From NCBI RefSeq assembly GCF_003386865.1, contig NZ_QTUA01000001.1, positions 2,356,001 to 2,420,000 of the forward strand: a DNA stretch of 64,000 bases, in the 5' to 3' direction. Position 1 is the stretch's first letter. Every line of letters begins with the position of its first letter. This document shows, piece after piece, positions 55,434-62,492 of the stretch. The notes below the pieces were generated by a model, which was not told the DNA's origin, searched no databases, and saw only the letters and a program-made list of their open reading frames with translations. The stretch comes from Calidifontibacter indicus (GTDB taxonomy: Bacteria > Actinomycetota > Actinomycetes > Actinomycetales > Dermatophilaceae). The translations under genes were made by a program, and so were the position numbers.

Positions 55434-55859
55434 TCACTCGACGTCGACCCAACCCAGGGTCCGCTCGACCGCCTTGCGCCACCCGGCGTAGCCGTCGCGC
55501 CGCTGCGCGTCGGTCCACTGCGGTTCCCACCGCTGCGCCTGGGCCCAGTTGGCACGCAGTTCGTCGGTGCCCGACCAGAACCCGGTGGCGAGCCCCGCAG
55601 CGTAGGCGGCACCGAGGGCCGTGGTCTCCGGCACGACCGGCTTGGACACCGGCACACCGAGGATGTTGGCCTGCAGCTGCATGCACAGGGTGTTGGCGGT
55701 GATGCCCCCGTCGACCTTGAGGGTGGTGAGGGTGACCCCGGAGTCGGCGGCCATCGCGTCGACGACGTCGCGTGACTGGTAGCAGATCGCCTCGAGGGTG
55801 GCTCTTGCGACGTGGGCGTTGGTGTTGAACCGTGACAGGCCCACGATGGCGCCGCGCGC
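55434..55859 (-). pseudogene. glpK: glpK 3' fragment, cut by an IS
   Basis: The last ~140 residues of glycerol kinase: [40 protein letters not shown] and [16 protein letters not shown]. The N-terminal ~360 residues with the ATP site are missing. The fragment begins at the left inverted repeat of the second IS, at ARGAIVG. The other side of the element does not continue glpK, so DNA was lost before or with the insertion. Confidence 0.85.
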
Positions 55860-55889
55860 TGAATCGCCCCGGAGTGTCCGGAGACTTTC

Positions 55890-56837
55890 TCAAACGGTCA
55901 GCGCAGCGGTTTGCTGGGCTGTTTTGCGAGCGTAGTACGCCTCCTCAAGCTCGACGGGTGGGATGTCGCCGCAGTACTCGTACAGGCGCCGATGGTTGAA
56001 CCAGTCGACCCATTCGGTGGTCGCGATCTCGACGTCATCGGCGCCCTTCCAGGGCTTGGCTCGCTTGATCAACTCGGTCTTGTACAACCCGTTGATCGAC
56101 TCCGCTAACGCGTTGTCGTACGAATCCCCAGTACTACCAATGGAATCCGCGACACCGGCCTCGGCCAGGGCTTGACCGAACCGGATCGAGGTGTACTGAG
56201 ACCCCCGATCGTGGTGATGCACCAACGCGCTGAAATCAGCTGTCCCGTAACGGTTCCGGGTCCAGACAGCCTGCTCGAACGCATGCAACACGAAGTCCGT
56301 CGTCATCGACGTCGACACCGACCACCCCAAGATCCGCCGCGCGTAGGCGTCGACGACGAACGCGACGTACACCCACCCCGACCACGTGCTGACATAGGTG
56401 AAGTCGGCGACCCACAGCCGGTCCGGCGCCAACGGCGCGAACCGGCGACACACCAGATCATCCGGACGCCGATCAGCGGCCGACGCGTCGGGCGTCGTGG
56501 TCCGCTTGACCGTGCCGCGGATCGCGCCCCGCCACCCGCGTTCACGCATGATCCGCTCCACCGTGCACCGGGCAACCCGGTGGCCTTCGCGGTTGAGTTG
56601 CAACCACACCTTCCGAGCCCCGTACACGCTGTAGTTCTCGGTGTAGACACGGTGAATCTCTCTGGTCAGCAACGCTTCTCGCCAGTCCGAGGTGGTCATC
56701 GGGCGATCCACGAGTTCGTAATAGGTCGATGGGGCGATCGTGATCCCGTGCTCGGTCAGCACGGAACAGATCGGCTCGACACCCCACCGCAGACCACCAG
56801 GTTCACGCCGATCGGCGTGCACCCTGATGAAGTCCAC
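55890..56837 (-). CDS. IS3-family OrfB transposase (second element)
   Basis: A 315-residue integrase-core transposase. HTH_21 with YGARKVWLQLNREGHRVARC is followed by WVADFTYVSTWSGWVYVAFV, HHHDRGSQYTSIRF and ALAESINGLYKTEL, the D, D and E residues. It starts at GTG 56837, 2 nt after the orfA stop; in this group a programmed frameshift usually joins the two, which I cannot confirm here. Confidence 0.9.
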   Translation of the reverse strand: MDFIRVHADRREPGGLRWGVEPICSVLTEHGITIAPSTYYELVDRPMTTSDWREALLTREIHRVYTENYSVYGARKVWLQLNREGHRVARCTVERIMRERGWRGAIRGTVKRTTTPDASAADRRPDDLVCRRFAPLAPDRLWVADFTYVSTWSGWVYVAFVVDAYARRILGWSVSTSMTTDFVLHAFEQAVWTRNRYGTADFSALVHHHDRGSQYTSIRFGQALAEAGVADSIGSTGDSYDNALAESINGLYKTELIKRAKPWKGADDVEIATTEWVDWFNHRRLYEYCGDIPPVELEEAYYARKTAQQTAALTV

Positions 56838-56839
56838 GA

Positions 56840-57172
56840 TCAGCCGCGTGGCCGGTCGAGCTCGGCTGCGAAGAAAGCCGAGGCTGCCTTCAGGATCGAG
56901 TTCGCTCGCTTCAACTCGGCGACCTCGCGCCGCAGCCTGCGCAGTTCCTCCGACTCGGCCGTCCCGACCCCGCCGACACCGCCAGCAGCGCCGGCGTCAG
57001 CCTCTGCCTGACGCACCCACTTCCGAAGCGTCTCGGCCGACCCGATCCCCAACAAAGGAGCGACCCGCTGGATCGCCGGCCACTCACTCTCGTCCGAGGG
57101 CCGCTCGGTCACCATCCGCACCGCGCGCTCCTTGAGCTCCGCGGGATACCTCTTCGTACCAGTGCCTGCCAT
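56840..57172 (-). CDS. IS3-family OrfA (second element)
   Basis: A 110-residue HTH protein, KRYPAELKERAVRMVTERP at the N-terminus, LLGIGSAETLRKWVRQAEA as the recognition region and EELRRLRREVAELKRANSIL as the coiled coil. The C-terminus (ASAFFAAELDRP) is the usual one for this IS group. Confidence 0.88.
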   Translation of the reverse strand: MAGTGTKRYPAELKERAVRMVTERPSDESEWPAIQRVAPLLGIGSAETLRKWVRQAEADAGAAGGVGGVGTAESEELRRLRREVAELKRANSILKAASAFFAAELDRPRG

Positions 57173-57223
57173 GACTCCAACCTTCCCAACATCTGGAGTC
57201 TCCGGACATGCCGGGGCGATTCA

Positions 57224-57505
57224 CGCACTGCGGCTGAGCACTCATCACTCGTCCTCCTGATCAGGTTCCCTAGACGTCAAGGATTGCACCCGCACGAACA
57301 TCCCACCTGACTTGCACAGGTGATGCCGATTGATGGCACCTGACGCGGTGTTTGTGCTGGTCAGCGGGTTGCCGGGTTCGTGATCCACACACTAACGGTT
57401 GGGATGAGCGACAGCCATGCCGCCACGGTAGTGGCGCTGAGTGCACGCGGGCCTGATCTCTGCTGGACTCGTCCTGCCACTTCTTTCGATCGAGCGGAGC
57501 GAACC
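57224..57505. other. Gap with an orphaned gene start beside the IS
   Basis: On the minus strand AGGAGG (57260-57255 region) is followed by GTGATGAGTGCTCAGCCGCA and then the IS end, so a ribosome site and the first ~8 codons of a lost gene remain. On the plus strand nothing coding is recognised before the VOC gene at 57506; GAGCGGAGC there is its likely ribosome site. Confidence 0.45.
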
Positions 57506-57991
57506 ATGAACATCCCGAAGAACACCATCTGCCTGTGGTACGACAAGGACGCGGAAGAAGCTGCGCACTTCTACGCGTCCGTCTTCCCCGACAGCGAGAT
57601 CGAGGCTGTCCACAGCGCACCGACCGACTTTCCGGGCGGCAAGAAGGACGACGTCCTCACCGTGCACTTCACCGTTCTCGGTCTCCCGTGCCTCGGCCTC
57701 AACGGCGGCGACACGTTCAAGCAGAGCGAGGCGTTCTCGTTCCAGGTCGCCACCGATGACCAAGCCGAGACCGATCGCTACTGGGACGCGATCGTCGGCA
57801 ATGGTGGACAGGAAAGCGACTGCGGTTGGTGCAAGGACAAGTGGGGCGTGTCCTGGCAGATCACACCCCGCGTCCTCAGCGAGGCGATGAACTCGACTGA
57901 TCCTGGAGTCAGCGAACGCGCGTTCACCGCCATGATGACCATGCAGAAGATCGACGTCGCCACGATCGAGCAAGCGATCGCCGACAACTGA
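57506..57991 (+). CDS. VOC-superfamily protein, PhnB type
   Basis: A 161-residue protein. MNIPKNTICLWYDKDAEEAA, HFYASVFPDSEIEAVHSAP and LGLNGGDTFKQSEAFSFQV fit the PhnB/3-demethylubiquinone-methyltransferase-like VOC branch, followed by WGVSWQITPRVL. It is a metal-binding or substrate-binding fold of uncertain role. ATG 57506 has an upstream purine-rich GAGCGGAGCG; an in-frame ATG at 57380 is less likely. Confidence 0.85.
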   Translation: MNIPKNTICLWYDKDAEEAAHFYASVFPDSEIEAVHSAPTDFPGGKKDDVLTVHFTVLGLPCLGLNGGDTFKQSEAFSFQVATDDQAETDRYWDAIVGNGGQESDCGWCKDKWGVSWQITPRVLSEAMNSTDPGVSERAFTAMMTMQKIDVATIEQAIADN

Positions 57992-57998
57992 CGCCGCC

Positions 57999-58352
57999 TC
58001 AGTCTTCGGTCTGGTCGTCCAGGTACCGCAGCAGCTTGGTCGCAGCGTCCTCGATCTCCCGGTGCTTCCACTCGGCTGCTCGATATTGGCATGCCAGCAG
58101 CCCTGAGCGGTGCACCTTGTCGAAGTCGCCGAACCCGAAGCCGTAGCGCCCCTTGGTCTGTTCGGTCGCGCCATCAACCAGCGCCAGATGCCACGCGCCG
58201 TACTCGGTCCACGAGTGTGAGTCCAGAAACTCGTTCTCCTGGTTCGCGTCGGGCTGCGCATCGCCCCACTGCGACTTCGTCACAACCTTGCCCTCGCGGA
58301 TGAGCTTGCGCGCATGTGTGACGGCCATCTTGTTGACCGAGTACTCAGGCAT
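57999..58352 (-). CDS. Conserved hypothetical protein
   Basis: A 117-residue soluble protein starting MPEYSVNKMAVTHARKLI, with ENEFLDSHSWTEYGAWHLAL, GRYGFGFGDFDKVHRSGLLA and CQYRAAEWKHREIEDAA. I recognise the pattern from widely distributed actinobacterial proteins without assigned function. It is convergent with the VOC gene (7 nt between stops). High content of aromatic residues and charged pairs suggests a folded domain. Confidence 0.8.
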   Translation of the reverse strand: MPEYSVNKMAVTHARKLIREGKVVTKSQWGDAQPDANQENEFLDSHSWTEYGAWHLALVDGATEQTKGRYGFGFGDFDKVHRSGLLACQYRAAEWKHREIEDAATKLLRYLDDQTED

Positions 58353-58566
58353 GACGCCACTCTCCCACCGAGCACGCAGTCCTTGGGCTCAACGAACCGT
58401 TCCGGCACCCACCAACATCTCGCACTGGCCGATGAACCCGTTCGGACCTTCGAACTGTCCGAGCGCGTCCTCCACCGCGCGCCACCTCCTGCGGTTCGAC
58501 CTCCGTGAGTCCCGCCATCATCTGGTGAGCACCGATCGACTCACGTTGGAAGCGGACGCAACCGGC
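58353..58566. other. Probable coding remnant next to the IS fragment
   Basis: On the minus strand, pieces in two frames (GAHQMMAGLTEVEPQEVARG and then DALGQFEGPNGFIGQCEMLV) look like one protein with a frameshift, ending VGAGTVR at a stop near 58395. I do not recognise the family. The right side is cut by the IS3 fragment at 58567. Confidence 0.3.
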
Positions 58567-59067
58567 CGCCGACGGCACCAATCTGTACCTGGCGACCGTG
58601 ATCGACTGCTACTCCCGCAGGCTCGTCGGATGGGCGGTCGCCGACCACATGCGCACCGAGCTCGTCGAGGACGCGCTCAAGGCAGCCGCCGCAACCCGCG
58701 GCAGCCTCAAGGGCGCCGTTTTCCACAGCGACCACGGCTCGGTCTACTGCTCGAAGGCCTACGCCAAGCTCTGCCGCAAGCTCGGCGTCACCCAGTCCAT
58801 GGGCGCCGTCGGCACCAGCGCGGACAACGCGCTGGCGGAGTCGTTCAATGCCACCATGAAGCGCGAGGTCCTCCAAGACGCCGCCTGCTGGAGTGACGAG
58901 TTGGCCTGTCGCCGGCAGGTCTTCAAGTGGCTCGTCCGCTACAACACCAAGCGCCGCCATTCCTGGTGCCGCTACACCTCGCCGGTCGCCTACGAAGCCG
59001 GCTACACCGCTACGCTGCGACCTGCCGCGTAATCACACCCCGTGTCCACGATCCGGGGGTAGGGCCC
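58567..59067 (+). mobile_element. 3' fragment of the first IS3-family element
   Basis: This 501-bp stretch repeats 53418-53918 (constant offset 5,149). The only difference I see is A to T at 58586. It holds the last ~155 codons of orfB and the right inverted repeat, ending at GGGCCC. The 5' 870 bp are missing. It lies in the same orientation as the complete copy. Confidence 0.92.
58598..59032 (+). pseudogene. Truncated IS3-family OrfB
   Basis: A 144-codon open frame identical to the C-terminal part of the complete OrfB at 52975, beginning VIDCYSRRLVGWAV. It lacks the N-terminal HTH and the first catalytic aspartate (DITYLP), so it is inactive alone. SDHGSVYCS and the glutamate in ALAESFN remain. 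Confidence 0.88.
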
Positions 59068-60234
59068 ACCGAGGTAAATGACCAGGCCGATCACGAGCCA
59101 GACCAGGAAACGCAGCCAGGTCTCCACCGACAGCGCCGCCATCAGGCCGAGACAGCGCAGCGCCGACACGATCGGCAGCAGTGGCACTGCCGGCGTGCGG
59201 AACGGCCGCTTCATCCTGGGCTTCGTCGCCGCAGGACGGCTACCGCGATCGACACCACGAGGAAGGCTAACAGCGTGCCGATGCTCACCATCTCGGCGAG
59301 CACGCCGAGCGGCACCAGTCCGGCCAACACGCAGACGACCACCGTCGTGGCGAGGGTGATGCGCCACGGGGTCTGGAACTTCGGGTGCACCTTGCCGACG
59401 CCGGCCGGCAGCAGCCCGTCGCGGCACAGCGCGAAACCGATGCGTCCCATCGCGACGATGTCGACGAGGATCACCGAGCTCAGACCTGCGATCGCCGCGA
59501 TGCCGATGAGCACCTTGGCCCAGCCGAGGCCGACCTGGTCGAAGGCGTCGGCGATGGGGGCACCCTCGGAGATGCTGGAGTACTTCACCATGCCGGTGAT
59601 GACGAGGCACACCGCGAGGTAGAGCACGGTGCAGATGACCAGGGTGCCGATGAGTCCGCGCGGCATGTCCTTGGCGGGGTCCTTGGTCTCCTCACCGAGA
59701 TTCGCGACGGCTTCGAAGCCGCTGTAGGCGAAGAAGACGACCGCCGAGGCGACGAGGATGCCGGTGAAGCCGAAGGCGGTCGGGGTGACCCCGGAGACGG
59801 CTTGCCACAGCGGCTGCCCGAGTCCGCTGGTGCCTTCCTCGACCGGCTTCGATGGCGGCACGAAGGGCTTGAGGTTGCTCGCCTTCACGAAGAAGACGCC
59901 GGCCACCACGACGAAGATGCAGATCGACACCTTGATCACGACGAGGGCGTTCGTCACCAGCTGCGAGCTCGGCGTAACAAAGGGCCGCGAGCAAGCTGAC
60001 GACACCGGCGACGGCGAACGAGATGACGATGGCCGGGCCCGCGTGGTTCTTCGCCTCGACCCCGGTGAGGGTGAAGATGCCGGTGCCGATGACGATCCCG
60101 ATGCCGAACCCCATGAGGTCCCAGGCGGTGAGCCGTTTGCTCAGCCGGGCATGGTGGTGGCCGCTCCCCTTGTCCTTGTTCTGTTCCAGGACGGTGTCGA
60201 CGTCCTTGGTGCGCAATACCCCGTTTCTGGCCAT
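59068..60234 (-). pseudogene. APC-family amino acid permease, deleted, frameshifted and cut by an IS
   Basis: From ATG 60234: ARNGVLRTKDVDTVLEQN, then TAWDLMGFGIGIVIGTGIFT. The frame is lost after LAALCYAEL (about 59965) and resumes as QLVTNALVVIKVSICIF in another frame; about 120 residues (helices 3-5) are missing. A second shift near 59213 separates SIAVAVLRRRSP from MKRPFRTPAVPLLPIVS. The last helix (VWLVIGLVIYLG) ends at the IS right end. The protein cannot fold as a transporter. Confidence 0.85.
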
Positions 60235-60299
60235 TCGGAAACCGTATTGGTATCCGATGTACCGGTTGGGCGAAGCGGCACGACGAAATGTCGCCGGGC

Positions 60300-60857
60300 T
60301 CAGGTGATTTCGATCTCGACCACGTCGCCCGCACCCATCTGCACCGCCTGCGACACCCGCAGCGAGTCGTACCGCTGCAGCCGCACGGACTCCCCCGCAG
60401 CGGTGACGTCGGCCGGCTCGCCGACGCAGACGAGGAACCGCTGCACGCCGTCGTCGGCCGTGGTCCACGCCTCGCCGTCGCGATGCACGCGCACTGTCGC
60501 GTGCACGCGTCCGCGGCGGGTCATGACGTTGAGGTCGCGGGTGGTGCCGCTCGGCAGCGTGGCGTCGACCTCGACTTCACCCGCGAACGCATAGGGCTCG
60601 AGCGGGACGAGCCGCAGCGGCTCTCCCGCCACCATCAGGTCCATGGCGGCACCCGTGATCAACGTGATCACCCGGTCGACGTCCGGGTAGGCCGAGAACG
60701 GCCCCGCCCGGGCGACCTCGGCGATGCTGATCCGCCAGTCGAAGTGGCCGCCCTCACCCGGCTGGGCGGCGACCTCCCAGGTGATGCCGCCGCCGTTGCG
60801 CCAGGGCGACGGGTCGATGTCCGCGAACCGAATGATCTGCACGGCAACGGATTCCAT
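60300..60857 (-). CDS. HutD/Ves-family protein
   Basis: A 185-residue cupin-like HutD protein. PSPWRNGGGITWEVA near the N-terminus and FDWRISIAEVARAGPFSAYP are family signatures. HutD is linked to histidine utilisation in some bacteria but its biochemical role is unsettled; no hut genes lie nearby. Start could be ATG 60857 or GTG 60860. It is 37 nt downstream of coxG in the same orientation and may be read from the same transcript. Confidence 0.85.
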   Translation of the reverse strand: MESVAVQIIRFADIDPSPWRNGGGITWEVAAQPGEGGHFDWRISIAEVARAGPFSAYPDVDRVITLITGAAMDLMVAGEPLRLVPLEPYAFAGEVEVDATLPSGTTRDLNVMTRRGRVHATVRVHRDGEAWTTADDGVQRFLVCVGEPADVTAAGESVRLQRYDSLRVSQAVQMGAGDVVEIEIT

Positions 60858-60894
60858 CACACCCGGCGCCCTGTCACAGCGACATGCCGCGCGG

Positions 60895-61629
60895 TCATGA
60901 CCCCGAACGGCGTCCGATCACGTATCCGAGCGCCACCCCGACGGCCGCGCTCAGCAACTGCGGCAGATACGCCTTGAGCAGCGTCGGACCGACCAGTCCG
61001 CCGAGGTCGATCGAGTCGTCGGCCACCGGCTGGGCCACGCGCAGCGCGGGCGCAGGCTTGGACGCAGGTGCAGCGGCGGGCGGCGAAGGCGCCGGAGCCG
61101 GGGCGGCCGCCGGTGCTTCGGCGGACGCCGCCTCGGGTGTCGCTTCGACGGGTGTCGTGTCGGCGGTGCTGACCGGTTCGTCGGCGGGTTGCGACAGACG
61201 GCTTTCCAGGCAGGCAACGAACTGCTGCAACAGCTTGTCAGAGACGTCCTGCATCACCCCGCGCCCGAACTGCGCGGGTTTGCCGGTGACCTTCAGGTCG
61301 GTGACGACATCGACCTTCGTCGAATCGCCTTGCGGCTGAAGGGAAAGGTGCACGGTGGCACCCGCGGTGCCGTTGCCGCGCTTGTCCTTGCCCTTCGCGT
61401 CGATGACCGCCGTGTGTGCGGCGTCGTCACGTTCGACGAAGTCGCCGCTACCGGCGTAGACCAGCGCGATGGGTCCGAGCTTCACCTTGACGGTGCCCTC
61501 GAAGTGGTCGCCCTCGGCCGAGGTGATGGTGGCGCCCGGGAAGCACCCGGCCACCCCCTCGAGGTCGGTGAGGGTGGCCCAGGTGCGTTCGGCGTCGGCG
61601 GGGACGGTGAAGGAGTGCTTCAGATCCAT
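60895..61629 (-). CDS. coxG: CoxG-like SRPBCC protein with C-terminal membrane anchor
   Basis: A 244-residue protein. The N-terminal ~145 residues are a CoxG/SRPBCC domain (MDLKHSFTVPADAERTWATL, FPGATITSAEGDHFEGTVKV, then DLKVTGKPAQFGRGVMQDVS). A Pro/Ala-rich linker follows (~155-205), and a hydrophobic C-terminal helix (LLSAAVGVALGYVIG) anchors it. CoxG ties carbon monoxide dehydrogenase to the membrane in Afipia. ATG 61629 overlaps the coxM stop (TGATG). Confidence 0.87.
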   Translation of the reverse strand: MDLKHSFTVPADAERTWATLTDLEGVAGCFPGATITSAEGDHFEGTVKVKLGPIALVYAGSGDFVERDDAAHTAVIDAKGKDKRGNGTAGATVHLSLQPQGDSTKVDVVTDLKVTGKPAQFGRGVMQDVSDKLLQQFVACLESRLSQPADEPVSTADTTPVEATPEAASAEAPAAAPAPAPSPPAAAPASKPAPALRVAQPVADDSIDLGGLVGPTLLKAYLPQLLSAAVGVALGYVIGRRSGS

Positions 61630-62492
61630 CAGGCCGCCCCGCCTGCCGCGGCCAACACCGCGCGCCGGGTGAGCACTGTGGCGAGGTGCTTGCGGTAGTC
61701 GGCGTCGCCGTTGAGATCGGACGGCGGGTTGGTGCCCTCCGCCGCGGCGACGGCGGCCTCCCGCACGGCCTCGTCGGTGGCGGGCTTGCCCACCAGTGCC
61801 TGCTCGACCGTGGTCGCGCGCAACGGGGTGGAGCCCATGTTGGTCAGCCCGACGCGCGCCTCGGCGATCGTGCCGCCCTCGACCCGCACGGTCGCGGCCA
61901 CCGCGACGATCGCCCACTGGTGCACGACACGCACGAACTTCTCGTAGTGCGCGCCCCACCCGGTGTGCTTGGGCACCCGGATCTGGGTGAGCAGTTCGTC
62001 CTCACCGACCGCGCTCTCAAAGAGGTCGACGAAGAACTCGGACGCCGGCACGGTGCGGGTGGCACCGCCTTGTCCGGCGATCACGAAGCTCGCGTCGAGC
62101 GCCAGTGCCGCGGCGCCGATGTCGCCGGCGGGGTCGGCGTGCACCAGCGCGCCCCCGACGGTGCCGCGGTGCCGCACTTGCGGGTCGGCGACCTCCGCGA
62201 GGGTTCGGGTGAGCAGCGCCGCGTGCTGAGCGACCGACGCGTCACGCAACACCGTGTCGTGAGTGGCCATCGCGCCGATCACGATCGAGTCGCCGTCGTC
62301 GGTGATCTCGCGCAGCTCGGCGATGCGCCCGAGGTCGATCACCTTCTCCGGCGAGTTGAGCCGCATCCGCAGGATCGGCAGCAGGCTCTGCCCGCCGGCC
62401 AACACCTTGCCCTCGTCACCGGCCTCGGCCAAGGCGGTCAACGCCTCGGCGACGGTGGTGGGGGCGACGTAGTCGAACTGTGCCGGGATCAT
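61629..62492 (-). CDS. Molybdenum hydroxylase FAD-binding subunit (CoxM-like)
   Basis: A 287-residue FAD subunit. AGGQSLLPILRMRLNSPEKV and THDTVLRD, then HRGTVGGALVHADPAGD are the FAD-binding motifs of the CoxM/CutM family; a C-terminal CO-dehydrogenase flavoprotein domain follows. It passes electrons from the iron-sulphur subunit to FAD. ATG 62492 overlaps the coxL stop (ATGA). The iron-sulphur subunit must lie beyond the window or elsewhere. Confidence 0.9.
   Translation of the reverse strand: MIPAQFDYVAPTTVAEALTALAEAGDEGKVLAGGQSLLPILRMRLNSPEKVIDLGRIAELREITDDGDSIVIGAMATHDTVLRDASVAQHAALLTRTLAEVADPQVRHRGTVGGALVHADPAGDIGAAALALDASFVIAGQGGATRTVPASEFFVDLFESAVGEDELLTQIRVPKHTGWGAHYEKFVRVVHQWAIVAVAATVRVEGGTIAEARVGLTNMGSTPLRATTVEQALVGKPATDEAVREAAVAAAEGTNPPSDLNGDADYRKHLATVLTRRAVLAAAGGAA

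Larger units (their letters stand above)
55860..57223 (-). mobile_element. Second IS3-family insertion sequence, complete
   Basis: Terminal inverted repeats of 27 bp with two mismatches: TGAATCGCCCCGGAGTGTCC at 55860 onwards and the inverted TGAATCGCCCCGGCATGTCC ending at 57223. The outer three bases are CGC on both sides (55857-55859 and 57224-57226), a plausible 3-bp target duplication. Contains orfA and orfB on the minus strand. It is unrelated at the ends to the element at 52548. Confidence 0.9.

Noticed and set aside
57310-57345. Hairpin CAGGTGATGCC...GGCACCTG as a regulatory element of the VOC gene
   Set aside because: The arms need a 3-nt bulge and no partner regulator or conservation can be shown.
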